Shown one piece after another: positions 46,215-58,376 of a stretch of 64,000 nt of DNA (position 1 is the stretch's first letter; each line of letters opens with the position of its first letter). The DNA lies in the NCBI RefSeq assembly GCF_001522545.3, contig NC_031770.1:9597079-9661078 (forward strand), in the 5' to 3' direction. Source of the DNA: Parus major (taxonomy: Eukaryota; Chordata; Aves; Passeriformes; Paridae). Below the pieces are notes generated by a model. It searched no databases, was not told where the DNA came from, and saw only the letters and a program-made list of their open reading frames with translations. The translations under genes were made by a program, and so were the position numbers.

Positions 46215-46304
46215 ACACACCTGCACACAGGTACACACCTGCACAAAGGTACACACCTACACACAGGTACACACCTGCACAAAGGTACACACCTGCACAC
46301 AGGT
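46215..46304. repeat. Five-copy 18-base minisatellite of opposed E-boxes
   Basis: Five exact-register units of ACACACCTGCACACAGGT start at 46215, 46233, 46251, 46269 and 46287. Units 2 and 4 carry AAAGGT in place of ACAGGT, and unit 3 has CCTACAC, so a 36-base higher-order period is visible. Each full unit contains CACCTG and, in opposite orientation, CAGGT, which are ZEB/Snail-type E-box cores. Because 18 is a multiple of 3, all frames stay open and give artefactual repeat peptides. Confidence 0.95.
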
Positions 46305-46346
46305 ACTTGGGCACACGGGCTGTGCTCAGCGGGGGCGGGGAACGGG

Positions 46347-46366
46347 ACTACAACTCCCGCCATGCC
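46347..46366 (+). promoter_or_regulatory. ZNF143/Staf-type binding element
   Basis: ACTACAACTCCCGCCATGCC closely follows the known ACTACAAYTCCCRGMATGC element bound by ZNF143 (and overlapping THAP11/HCFC1 or Notch-complex sites) in vertebrate promoters. It sits about 100 bases before the likely transcription start. Confidence 0.8.
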
Positions 46367-46449
46367 CCGGGGCGGGCAGGGGGCGTGGTCCCGCCAGGCC
46401 CCGCCCCGGCGGTGTGGCGCGCGGTGAGGCGGGGCGCGGGGGCTGCGCG

Positions 46450-46731
46450 CGGCAGTCGGTGTGAGGGCGGCGGAGTCGGCGGCGTCCATCGGGTTCTTCT
46501 CTCTGGTCGCTTCTCGGCAGCTGCCGCTGCTGCTCCCTGGCCTGTGGCTCGCAGCACCGGCCCGCCCGAGCCCTGCCGGCCGGAGGTGAACGCTCTGAGC
46601 CTTCTTCCCTTGTCGCCCAGTCGGAGCTATCGCCCTCCGCGCGGCCGTGAGGAGGCTGAGGCTGCCCCTTCCCCCCGCTCCCGGCCTGCCGGCGTGGGCT
46701 GCCTCTTCTGCCCGTTTCCTTCCTCCCCGGG
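46450..46731 (+). other. Probable non-coding first exon (5'UTR) of an unidentified gene
   Basis: GC-rich sequence after the promoter ends at a strong donor, CCCCGG|GGTGAGTATC (GT at 46732-46733; an alternative GGAG|GTGAAC lies near 46583). No ATG-initiated frame of recognisable protein occurs in it. The open frame across it is fed by the upstream minisatellite and starts at a non-ATG codon. The start of the exon is not determined; 46450 is an estimate. The coding exons must lie beyond the window or be too short to recognise. Confidence 0.6.
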
Positions 46732-47119
46732 GTGAGTATCGCGCCTGTCGCGACAGAGCCCCATCCCCGCGCTGCTATTGAAGGGATGGGGGGCCTGCCT
46801 GGGGCCTGCCCCCTTCTGCCTTCCTCGGGCTCCTTCCCCTCTCGCCGCCCTGCGCGCTTTGTACTGCGCCTCGCAGGGCTCCCTTGTTGTGGTTGTTTCT
46901 AAAATAATTCTCCATTCTTATTTTTTTCTTCCTCTGGGGTTTAGGAAGTTTTTTTTTTTGTATTATTTTATTTGTCTTTTTTTTTTCTTCTTCTTTTTGT
47001 TTAATCTTTTTTTGCTTCCCACCCGCCCGGAGTTGGCCCCGCTCTGGGGCTGGGTGTGCTGGGGAAGCTCTTTGTCATGGAGCGGCTGCCGAGCCGTCTG
47101 CCCTCGGGAAAAACATCAC

Positions 47120-47160
47120 TTGAAAAAAAAAAAAAAAGGAAAAAAAAAAAGCAAAAAATA
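47120..47160. repeat. A-rich homopolymer stretch
   Basis: Runs of 15 and 10 A separated by GG, then GCAAAAAATAG. It is low complexity, and lysine-rich frames across it are artefacts. Confidence 0.8.
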
Positions 47161-47818
47161 GTCTCTCAATACTTGAACACCAGGGTTCTGTTGAATTCGG
47201 AGGTGGATTTTTTTTTTTTTGGCGGTGGTTTATTTTTTGGGGGTAAGAACGAGTTTTCCCCCCCCGCCAAGTCCATTGATCGCAGCCTCCCGTGCCGGAG
47301 TGCGGAATGGGAGCAGCACGCAGGCGGGTGACAACAAAACAAAGGGGGATTTTGTTTGGCTGTTGTTAACCTGAAAAATCTTGGTGGGAAAGCTTGCTTA
47401 TTTTTTTTTTTTTATAATTTTTTTTAATCCCTATCTCTTCTAAATTTGATGCTGTTTTACTCTGGAAAAATCCAGCTGGGCGGTAGATAAGTTGTGTTTT
47501 TAATTTTAAGCATTTTGGAGGAATTGCAGGGTTTCTCTCCCATCTCCAAAGCCCTGGCTCTTTTGTGAGCAGCCCGCCGTCCAGCGCAACTTGTGTCCGA
47601 TTTTTCTTTTCACTCTTGTTTTCACCTAGTTAAATAATGCGTTTTCAGGAGGATCTAGTACGAGGAGGACATTTCTGCCTGCAACGGTTGTAGGGAAGAG
47701 ATTCAAAAGGCAGGAGAGAGAAGGAGCAGTTGTGTTTACAGCCGAATAATTTTCGTCTGATACAGGATATATTTTAAAGCAGTTATGTTTTTATACAGGA
47801 AGCATTTTTCTCCCCCCC

Positions 47819-47963
47819 NNNNNNNNNNNNNNNNNNNNNNNNNNNNNNNNNNNNNNNNNNNNNNNNNNNNNNNNNNNNNNNNNNNNNNNNNNNNNNNNNN
47901 NNNNNNNNNNNNNNNNNNNNNNNNNNNNNNNNNNNNNNNNNNNNNNNNNNNNNNNNNNNNNNN
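47819..47963. other. Assembly gap (145 N)
   Basis: Unknown bases directly after a run of C (TCTCCCCCCC). The homopolymer and G-rich surroundings (48104-48134) suggest a sequencing-difficult segment close to the CpG island. Confidence 1.
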
Positions 47964-48067
47964 GGACTCTTCTGCCTTGAAAAAACACTACTTGGCAAGA
48001 AAAATTACAAAGCTTTTCGGCGATCTAGAAGCTAGCGCTTCTGCATCTGAAGGACGATAGGTTTATC

Positions 48068-48087
48068 TTTTTTTTTTTTTTTTTTTT
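48068..48087. repeat. Poly(T) run of 20
   Basis: An uninterrupted T-run about 100 bases after the assembly gap. Confidence 0.85.
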
Positions 48088-51000
48088 AATTCCATTTTGA
48101 ACGCAAATGGGGGGCGGGGGGAGACCCGGGGGAAAAAAAGGCCGTTTCCGGTTTCTGTTCAGCAGCGTTTCGCATTTTTTTTTTCCCCACAAAGAAGCAG
48201 GCTGATGACCTGTTGATGATACATCTTCAGTTGCTTTTTGTTCCAGAAGGCGCCGGTAGGTTAGTGGAGATGAACAGGCTGCCCAGATCTTCGTTTGCAT
48301 GTGTTGTTGTGTGGTCTGTGTGGCTTTGTAATGTTTTAGGCCGACAATCTTGGAGTGAGTAATGTAGAGCCAAAGTTCAGACGTCTGCCCGGGACACTTC
48401 CCCCTTTCCTCTCCACCACTGTCCCCCCAGAAAAGGCATGGTTTGCTTTTTTGGTATTGCTGAGCATTGGTAGTGGGAAAATTAGACACTCTTGGTGCTG
48501 TGCAAGAGAAGTGTCCTAACTCTTTGAAGTCGTGTGAATGGCCTGGCAGGAAGCTTTAGGAATGCATTTTGGTTGTATGTAGGTTGCTACTGGGTACCTT
48601 AAGCTTCAACATATCCTATTTCAAATGAATTAAACATGTAGGAGAACCTACTGTTACACCGAGTAAAGTCGTGTAATGTGTGCCTCATGAATGTTTCCGT
48701 TCTTACTAAACACTGGAATGTATTTCTCAACACAGCAGGTCACCATGCTAGTGTTCATCTTAGAAATTAACATTTTGAGTAACTACTAGTATTTCAGTTA
48801 AAGAAGAACTTAATTTACTACCTCTGCTACAACCATTTTGTATTTTGGTAGTGATGTTGGTTTCTGTTAGGAAACCAGGCACAGACAACAGGATCCTTTC
48901 ACTTCAGCATTCACAGCTAGTGACTGTGTTTGTAGGTACAAAATAGAGGATCATGTGCTTGGAGCCAGTGGTATTTAAAACTCCTATTCATTTGTAAGGA
49001 GCTAATTACAAGTATTTTTTGATATAAAATGTCTTTTCAGACATTCAGAACCCAGGAATACAGGAAAGCGGAAAACCCAGAGCTGTTTGTAGACGCTAAT
49101 CCATGCCCTGAGCTAAAAAAGGGAGAATGAGGCTGTTTCATGAGAAATCAGTCACCTTTAAGTGCATACTTGTAGGCAAAATTACACAGTTGATTAGCAA
49201 TTCCTGCTGGATGCCAGTAATTGGAGATACTTGTTGCTGGCTGGTCACTGTGTGCCTTGCTGGTTAGATTGTAAGTTTTGACTGAACATCAGGATGAAAA
49301 AGTCCGGCTCTTTTGCCTCCTAGACATTCATTCCTTAATCTCCAGATTCACAAGCGTGCTGACAAACTGTCAAAGGAAGTGACAGCAAAGACACGGGATA
49401 GGAAGGAGGTTGAGTGCTGCTGAATGCTGCTGAGTTTCAGTGGAAAACAAGTGAGCACGTTTCCATCTGATCTTGTTTCTGTTTCTTTTCAATCTACCGG
49501 TTAGCTGGATGCACCAGGAAGTGTCACGCTCCTACTGTAGTTCCCCAGTCCTACTGAAATTAATATTGCATCTCCAGTCAGGCCCAGTTAGTCTACCTGT
49601 GTGAAAAGATTAATGGGGAAGAAGGTAAAATAGCAATTTAATTATGAAAAATCATGTCAGTTGGGTAAAACTCAAGTGGCTCTGTGCCTCTCAGGAGGTG
49701 GTGGGCAGCTCATGGGATGCATTTGCCTGTCCCTGTGCTGCTGTTGGCTTTCCAGTGGGTGCTTGGGGGTGGGCTGGGACAATAAGGTAACATCATGGCA
49801 TATTTTTTGTGGCCTTAATGTTTTGTGATGGATGTGGCAATTAGTAGTTAAAAGTGATTGTGTTTCTTGTTTAAAATGTTTGAATGTATGTATTCAAAAG
49901 CCTTCCTTTCAAGTTACAAAAGATGGAAGCTCTTTGTCCTGCTAGAAATCCTCCTGAAACTTAAAAAAATGCAAGCTCTACCTTGTTTCTGCCTTATGCT
50001 AAAAGCAGTAAAAACTCTTTGACAATAACTTGATTTGCAGAAAAATGACAGTCGTGACAGACTGTGAGTATGTTCTTTTACAAGTATCCTGTATTTATAT
50101 TGGTTTATAAAGAAACTTTTTCTTCAGGTAGGCAGAGGTTCTTGGGTGCTTTGCATGAGTGAGTGCACAGCATTTGGGCTACCTAGGTGAGCCCTATGCC
50201 ATGACCTTCTTTTGCTGACCCATGTGACATGATTTGGAGCACCAAATGTTCCCAGCTGCTCAAAGTGACCTTTCTGGAATAACCCTGTAGTGATGAGTGA
50301 TTGTGAAATAGTCGACTGGAAACTACAGGCTTTTGCAGGAAAGCTGTTGTCCTCTGCTGGCACCCTGGAGGTGCTCATCAATACCAGTCCTGCTCCAGCA
50401 GTGTCTCCTGGCTGGCATGTGAGGTGGCATTTGGGGATGTGGGCTCAAGTGTGAAGGAGTCAGCAGCTTGTTTGGTTGAGGCTGAATGCAGTGCCTGGGT
50501 GGGAGTGTTTGGTTAAGGATTGATGGTATCCTCTGGGGCCTGCCATGCAGGAGCACGGCTCAGTTCATGAACAGGTAATAAAAGTTAATCTGCTGACCTT
50601 GGTTTTAATCCATGCTGCTGGATTTAATCACAGGGACTTGAATGCCACCCATGGTACTTATGTAAATGGTGAGTTTTGGGCTTGAATCCTGCTTGAGAGC
50701 AGAGAGGCCTAAACCTTGCAGTGAATTTCTGGCTGTGGTTTGGGAGTATCCTATAATTTTACTCTTCTAAGTAAAGCTATATTGCAGTTTTTAGATTAGG
50801 AATGTTCAAAACCTCTTACTCTGTTCCAGTAATTATATTCCTGTCAGGAAGAGGATTTGTTCAATTCACACTCACTTTCCTTGTTCACCTGTGGATGTTG
50901 TAGAAGACTTGGGACATGTGTCAATGTTGGCTCAAAATGCTCTTGGTCTGCCTTGATGTTGGCTAGACAGCTATGCCAACCAGATGTTTTTCTTTGCCAG

Positions 51001-53490
51001 CCTTGTCTGTAGAAGTTAATTGCACAAATGTGTTTTTAGAAAGGAGAAAAGAATTCCTTGTGAGAAGTATTTTTTAATAGTACAGAGATATTTGGGGCAG
51101 GGAGGTGCTGCTACATCGGGGTGTGTAAATCTGCATGAATGCAAGGAGGGTATTGAAAGGCTATAGCTAAAAAGGCCCCAACCAGAAATGATCTCTGGAA
51201 TACTTTTTTTATTATTATTAAGGGTAGTTGATAATATGAATAGCTACTAGATAATGATACTTTGTGGATTGATTGAGGTTTTGACTGAATGGGATATATA
51301 AATGTGTAGGTTCTTGCAGGTTATGGATTTGGAGTAAGTTAGTGAAGTAGGATTCTTTGGGGGATAGTTTGTTGGAGCTAGGACGTGAAGATACAAAACA
51401 GCAAACAAAACCAAACCCAAAGCAACCAAAACCCAGAAAAATAATAGAACACAAATCCCTGCCTAGCCAGAATTTTCTTTTAAGTAGACCACTATAGATT
51501 TTTCTTTTCTTCCATTGCCAATTGATTCATCTGTCTGGATGTACTTACCTGCTTGTATTTCAAGTTTGTAATGTTTCTGTAACTATATAACTCTTTGGGT
51601 TTTACTACAAATGCTTAAAAATACTCTTTTTCTGAGTATCTGGGGTACCTATTTTCCTTACTTTATGGACAAGGTAGGGAAAAGAGATTGTATTTGAGGG
51701 CACTGATTTTGTTTTTGTTGAGAAGGCTGTCAAGATTTGACATTGGTGGAGCTCAGGGCCTGCAAGAATTTCTGAAGGCATAGTGAGAAGAAATTTGGTG
51801 GTGTGATTTGTACATCTCACACTGTCCTGTTTGTCTCTTCAGTGTTTCTGCTTAATTATCTGAACCATGTAGTGAGCAACTGGAAAGTTGCAGCTGTTGG
51901 GTTATTTTGTCCCTGCCAGTTTATCCCCATGGAGGGTAACCCCTCAATCTGGGCCAAAACCACTAATGGCTTCATTGTTCTTGGGGTCAGGGCAGTCATA
52001 CCGGCATCTCTGGGTTAGATCTAACTTGAAATGTTTCACCCAGCTGGTCATCTTTGCCCAGAAATTGATCAGTGAACAGTTGAATTGTCTGGAACAGCTT
52101 GCAACAGCTCTGCGTAGAGCTATGGAATGGGAGCTTTAGGAATGGGAGCCTGTGTGCCTGTGCAGCCTGCACATAGGGCCCCCTTAAACATCACATCCTA
52201 TGGGATGCTGTAAGACAAGGTTTAACTAGTCACAAAGTTAGGCTTAGGGGGGTTCCATATGTTTGTAGTTCCTTTCCTTGTGTCAAGTTCATGCCTTTTT
52301 GGCAGTTGCAGGTCTGCCCCAAAGTGCCTACTTTCTCTCTTCCCAGGTCCTTCTGCTTTTAATAGTCCAGCAGTATTAAGCAATAAGAACTTGATTTTTA
52401 AAATCATACAGTCTTGAGTACTGCATCTGTATTTTCTTTGTCCTAAGACAAATTGTTCATGTTAAATGATAAAAGTGGTCCCTGAAGAATTTTCTCTAAG
52501 AAATCTCAAGGCTCCTCTTCTCTTTAAGTGTTAATATGTATACTGAGATTTTTGTCTCATGCTACCTTGCTATCCTTTCCACTTACCTGAAGCAGCTGTA
52601 GTTCCATTCAATATTTTTACAAGAGTAATTATTGTCTTAATCATGACTTAACACAAGTTTCAACAGGGAAATTAAGCAATGTTTCTTATGTCAGATGATG
52701 GAGCTGAATTGTTTAATTGGTATGATGTTAGGGGTAAAAATGCACAACTTATCGTATATGAGGGCTTACTATGAGTAATTTACTTATTTTTAAAGAACTT
52801 GTTGCTCATTTTGCTTTTTTGATGCACCTCTTGAGATAAACTGCTGTATTCTAAAAATGTCAGTTCTGTCATTTCCTGCTAATCTTTTTTTCTCTGTTTG
52901 TCTTGGTTTACTTTTTTCCTGAGCCACTTCAAATACTCTGAGTGCTCACCATGGAAGAAAATAAATGCAGGTAGACACAAGCTTCTGTATTTTGATTGCT
53001 GCTGTACTTTAAAGTTAGCAGAAGATGACTTTGAACTTCTGTGCTGCAGTGCAAGAATAAAGTGGTTTCAACCCTTACTAATATTGGAGGTAGGGTATGT
53101 GCTCCCTCTTGTATTTGGATCAGACTCCTTTTTGCTGGGCAACTGCCATGTTTTGAATTTAGGAACATGCTACAAAATCTTCTGATAGAAACTGGTAGTT
53201 CCTCCTGTGTAGGAAACCAGGGTAGTTGACGTAATATTTGAGAAGCCAGAGTTACGGTCTGTGCAGTCCATACTGCTATTTTCATCTTCATGATCAAGCT
53301 TTCCTGGTAATTTGGTTTCAGTTTTAGGATGCTGCTTTCAGAAGTCCACAAAAAAATGTATCATGCCCACAAGTGGCATGAGCACATTGTCTGTGCAGTT
53401 AAATAGTTACAAGGGGAGAAGATAATAGTCCAGCTGTAAAACAAGTCATTGTGGTAACATCTAATTTCAGCACCCGCTAGTTGTGAGGGT

Positions 53491-53508
53491 ATTTATTTAT
53501 TTATTTAA
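53491..53508. repeat. (TATT)n tetranucleotide run
   Basis: About four units of TATT within AT-rich intron-like sequence. Confidence 0.75.
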
Positions 53509-53789
53509 TGTACTTTCAATGAAGAACTGGGAGAGAACCAGGTCAAATGGCCTGAAACTTAGAACAGTTACAAACTGCTTTTGAACAGGGCAAAGGTGTA
53601 ACAGTTCTTCAGTAGGTAGTGCAGAGAACCAGAAGGCCCAAGAGCAGACACTTGATGTTTCTTTTGTTCTTTTTCTCATGTGATGATGTTGAGGCACATT
53701 TGTGATGGTAGTGCTGACGCTGGAGATAGACTTCTTCCTGCTCCAATCTACTGTCCTTGTGCCTCTTAAAGTTAAAAGATTGTGTTTTA

Positions 53790-53845
53790 ATATACATACA
53801 TCCATATATATAGATATATATATATACATATCATATATATTTATA
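53790..53845. repeat. TA-rich microsatellite
   Basis: Interrupted TA/CATA repeats with cores near 53804-53825 and 53831-53839. Confidence 0.8.
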
Positions 53846-54016
53846 ACTGCACTTTGTACCCTGGGATTAGCAGACCAAGCCTTAGACAAATTACATTGTA
53901 ATGCATATTAGTTTGAAGACAGGTGATCACCCCTTTGTGCTTAGATGACTTTCATGGCCAAGTCATCATCTCTTGATTCCTGCGGTAGGTGGATCCATCA
54001 TACTGGTTCTTTGTTC

Positions 54017-54035
54017 TTTTTTTTTTTTTTTTTTT
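54017..54035. repeat. Poly(T) run of 19
   Basis: A T-run followed by AATAATAAGG, with no attached retroelement recognised. Confidence 0.8.
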
Positions 54036-57000
54036 AATAATAAGGTAATTGCTATGCTACTGGTAGCCCACATCAATTGTTTTAGTATTTATTAGGTGCT
54101 GCATTTGGTGGATGTGAAATATCATTCCAGTTCAGCTTTTCCTTTTGGTGCAGCATGAGCTGTTGCCTGTTGGATGAGGTTTCTGTGAGCTGTTCAAGGT
54201 TGTTCCTGAGGGCTGGGAATGTACCATGGTGAGGGTAACAGGGTTTTTTCTCTTGTCTTTTTTAAAAGTGATGTATTACTGTATTAAGGCTGTCAGCCAC
54301 CTGCTGAAGTTGAGGAATTCAGCTTGATCATGCAGGCAAATAAATGCACAAATAGCTTTTATTTTTATCCATTTTTTTTCTTCCACATGTGCATATTTAT
54401 ATGGTCTGTACTGTGGCCTGTATTTTAAGCTTTTTCAGGGGGTTTGTGAGCAGCAGATGTGAGCAAAGAGTAGGTTCTTGTACCTCTCACTGCTGGCTGA
54501 GAAAGGTCAGGGTGCTCTAGTAGAAAGTGTGGGCTTATAAGCCATTTGTGACTTAGATACAGCAACTACTTTTGAATTCCTGTGCTGATATATATAGGGT
54601 ATTTAATTTTTTCCTCACTGAAATAAGCATTCATATATCACTCTTCTCACATGTACACAGACAGCAAGAGGAACCTCTGCCTCAAGAGGGGAAGTGTTAA
54701 AAGAATTTTTGCTGCCTTTCCCTTACCCCCCAGTTTTGGGGAGGGGCTTGTTCAAGTTGCCAGTGTATAAACAGGAGCAGAGAGAGGAGCCTGATCCGAA
54801 AGGTGAGGGATAAGTTAATGCTTACTTTAAAACCAAGAGACCAGTCATAGGGAGAAGTGAACATTACCATGTTAATAGTCAAGTGACCAATCGGGCTGTC
54901 TTTCAGTCTCAAGTCCACAGTAGCAAGTATTGTAGACATTCTGCTATTATTTTACAGCTGTTAATGAGGAGGAGTAACAGTCAGATTTATCAGGCTGCAT
55001 TATATATTTCAGAATACCAACCACCAAGAAATAATAGCTTTAAAGATTCAGGTAGTGCTTGGCTGACATGTAGCTGAGATGGCATGAGAAGTTTCTTGCC
55101 TCACTTTGGGCTGATGTCAAGTGTAGCATTGCCTGTTTTCTCTTGCTGCTCCAGTTTCCCAAGGCAGGGCTGCGGCTGAGATGTAACAAAGCTGGAATTG
55201 TGCTCCGCTCTCCTGTTCAACTAGGAAAGTGTGCAGGATATAGGAGATGGCAGGGAGAGGAACCTGTGTGCTGAGATGGTGCATGATGTCTCCAAAGCCC
55301 CAGAGGGATGTCAGCCTTGTCTCTTGTTTTTTGTCCTTATTTCAAGAAAGGTAAGGAACTCACAGGTGTGTTGATGCTTAATTTGTTAATGTTTGGAGGC
55401 TGCTACAGAAATGCAAATAAGTATTCTGTTACTAATCAAACCTTGCTCTGCTTTGAGGCATGTAAACTAATGAAGTAGCAACAAATGTGAAGGTAGGTGA
55501 AAAAAATGATAGTGCGGCATGAGTTCCCTGAGTTCAGGCTTCCCATTTTTCTTCTGCTTTCACTGTGTGAGATGTTTAGAAGTGTCAGCATGGCTGAGGT
55601 CCACATAGAGAGCTTACGTGAGGCACAAACCTGATGCTGAGCAGGAAAGCACAGTGTTTTGGAACGTGGTGAGGTCTAACATCTGTTTTTAACCTTTTGT
55701 CACAAGTGGAAGGGATTATAGGATGACAAATAGTGATTCTTTGCTAATGGGCATGGGTTCCATTCAACATTGTACAATGCATGCCCATTAGATTTAATAC
55801 AAATGTTCCCCCAGAAAGATCACCTTGATATAATTTTTTTTTAGATGCATAAAGTAGAAATGAACTGAGGTGCTCTGTTTGTTCTTTAAAGACTAAGTAC
55901 TATATTTCTAGCTCTTGGCAGACATTGTCCACAAGTACTTCATGTTCCATTGGGCTTTTGCCAAATTTAATGTACCATGTGTACTGAAAGCATCAAAACC
56001 AGACTTATTTTAATTTTAGATTTTACAGTTACTGTTATTGATTTTTCTTAGAGCTGTTCCATCCAATCAGCTATCATCTTCATTTTTTTCCCTGCAGGAA
56101 TTTGGGGAAGAACCATGGCAGTGTTATTTGTGTGGCTAGGGGGTGTTCATGTCAGTGAGCGCTGTAGATCAGATGTCTCTGCAGTGGCCAAACTCTCCAT
56201 TTGTAGAAGCTAAATCAGCACACTGCATTATTTGTGAACTCCTTTCTTCAATACTGACTGAGATGTTGTGGCTGAGGACTGTTAAAAGCAGAGTCTGACA
56301 ACTGTCTTTCAAGAAACTTGATTTCTTTAAAATCCTGAGACGAGAAACTGAATGTACCAAAAATTGTGAACTTTGATTTTTCAGCACTTCCATGCTGTAT
56401 GAATAGAAAGAAGCCTGACAGAAAGACCTTGGACTCCAAAGAGACATTAAACGGAAGAGATAGGGGAGAGAAGCAGAGCACAAGTAGGAATTATGGTAGG
56501 TAGACAAAGAGAGGAAGGAAATAACTGAGGGAAAGAATAGGGTATAGTGCAAAACTGCCAACCAATATGGGCTGGAGTGTTTGTAATGCTACAGTCAGTC
56601 CTCAGGTCTGCTGATCCCTGCCTGACAGCTGTGTCTGCTGGCCTCAGATTTTGGCTGTTCATCTTGTATTTTCAACTCTCAAAGCCAAGTAGCTGTGCAT
56701 AAGCATGGCTTCTGGCCAGATGGCTCATAGCACTCAGAGTGGAACAGGATTCCCCTCCATTGTGTTGATGTGGAGCAGCATGGCATTCGGTGAAGCCTGG
56801 GTTTTCCCTTTCACTCCTTCTGCTGAGGCTGCTTTTGTTAAATGGCAGTCTGTTCTGGTTTCTGCTTTGCAACTTTAACAACTCTAGCAGAGGGTAAAGT
56901 TGCTCATTGTTTCAGAGATCTACATATAAGTGGGGGAGTCTCTCTTGAGTTGAATAAAATCCCAGGGAGTTCTACATTCCCTATTAATAATGATCATTGT

Positions 57001-58294
57001 AGTTAAAGTATGTGGGAATTCCAAATTAGACTGTATTGGAAGCTTAACCATGGCAGTTGGTGGTTTTTCTTTGGCTCACTCTTATGCTGAGGTACTAAGT
57101 ATGGTTTTAAGTCAGGTGTCTATTTTACCCTTTACTCCACCTCAGAGATGTTGATTAGTCTTTGGGAATGTTACTTAAACTTTGACAATCTTCAGATATT
57201 ATCTCACTATCTTCAGAGACTGTATTTTGTGACCTACACCTGTCTTCTCATTCCACTCCATGTACTGGAGTCTCTTATAGAGCTTGTTCAGTTTCTGCAG
57301 GTTATCTTTGTCCAGGCAGTGTCAGAAGATGCTTTTCCAGCATGCAACCAAGTGACCAGTTCAGAAGAGCTGGTGGAAGAGTTCTCTAATTGGACCATAA
57401 CCTGTATTAATGTTGGTGTATCCCAGGTATTATTGTAGCGACTGATGGAGGTACCTCACATTAATGGGAGCAGACAAAATACTGCCTTGTGAAGAAATGT
57501 ACAGGAAGTGACTAAGCCTTGGTGAAGACAGATCTATAGGTTTTTCCAAGTGTGTTTTTTTAAACTGAGACAGAATTTTAATTTTTTCATTCATGGCTGT
57601 TACTGTACTTGTTTTCAAGCTTAATTTTACAGCATCTTTCATATAAGCTTAGTTTTAGCTCCATATGCTTGCTAATAAGATTATTGCTGTACTAAGCAGT
57701 CTTTTACTGATGAATACAGCTTCTGTTACCTAAAAGAACAAAATAAGTTGAATAGAAGAGTGAGAAAACAAAATTAGCTGTAGTTAAAAATGGGAGTAAA
57801 TTTCCTTTTTTTTTCAAGATTTAACATAGCTTTTAAGTACTGCTGAGAAATAAATTCTTATTTCCTGTTATCTCACTACTCATTGATTAATGGGTTTAAA
57901 AATACGTAATTTTACTGTTTTTCTGGAAATGAACACAGTCGTATGGAAGGTAGTCCCAGCTCTTTGTTCCTGTTGTCTGTTCAGGTGCACTCAGCACTGA
58001 GTAAATCCAGTTTAGAAGCAGTTTGGAGCATGGGTCTGTGGTAATCATGGTTGTGCAGACCTTTGTGTCATGTAGCTGCTGGGCCACAGGCAGGCCTGCT
58101 GCTTTTTCAGGCAGCAGTGCTTTATGCCACCTTAAAATTGTTTAACTGCAGAATGTATTTCTGCTACACCTTAACTATTAAGTTCAGGCATTCCTGCAGT
58201 CATGCAAATAGGTGATAAATAATAGCTCTGTGATGCAGGGCTTCTGTCTTTGAATGCAAAGGTCATGCCTCTGTGCTAGTGGCCAGGTTTGTCA

Positions 58295-58376
58295 ATGAAG
58301 AGAAGAATTTGGAAGGGAACTCTGGAGTTCATCTGGTCCAACTCCCCTTACTCCAAGTAGTTTGAAGTTAGAGCCA
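58295..58376 (-). mobile_element. Old CR1 LINE scrap, sense on minus strand
   Basis: The phrases GAATTTGGAAGGGAACTCTG, GAGTTCATCTGGTCCAACTC and CCCTTACTCCAAGTAG match the order of the reverse-complemented CR1 3' end (GGAAGGGACCTCTGGAGATC-type, then CATCTRGTCCAAC). Only about 80 bases survive and the tail is lost. Confidence 0.65.

Larger units (their letters stand above)
46325..46900 (+). promoter_or_regulatory. CpG-rich promoter region
   Basis: The stretch is very GC- and CpG-rich compared with everything around it. It contains GC boxes (GGGGGCGGGG at 46331-46340 and several CCCGCC/GGCGGGG sites at 46370-46440). It includes a ZNF143/Staf-type element and no TATA box, and leads into a spliced non-coding exon. 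This is the usual design of a vertebrate housekeeping promoter. Direction is inferred from the donor at 46732; a divergent minus-strand transcript cannot be excluded. Confidence 0.85.

Noticed and set aside
46205..46735. 176-codon plus-strand frame across the promoter, with minus-strand partners
   Set aside because: It begins at GTG, its first third is the 18-base minisatellite (period six codons), and the rest is GC-rich promoter and 5'UTR.
47783..48060. Open frames spanning the N run
   Set aside because: They are open only because unknown bases contain no stop codons.
56096..56140. Strong acceptor-like TTTTTTTCCCTGCAG followed by ACCATGG
   Set aside because: The ATG opens only eight codons before TAG, so it cannot be a coding exon; a 5'UTR exon is possible but unsupported.
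57148..57438. 96-codon plus-strand frame with hydrophobic stretches
   Set aside because: It is AT-rich intronic sequence with no good acceptor or donor at its ends, and the peptide is not recognised.
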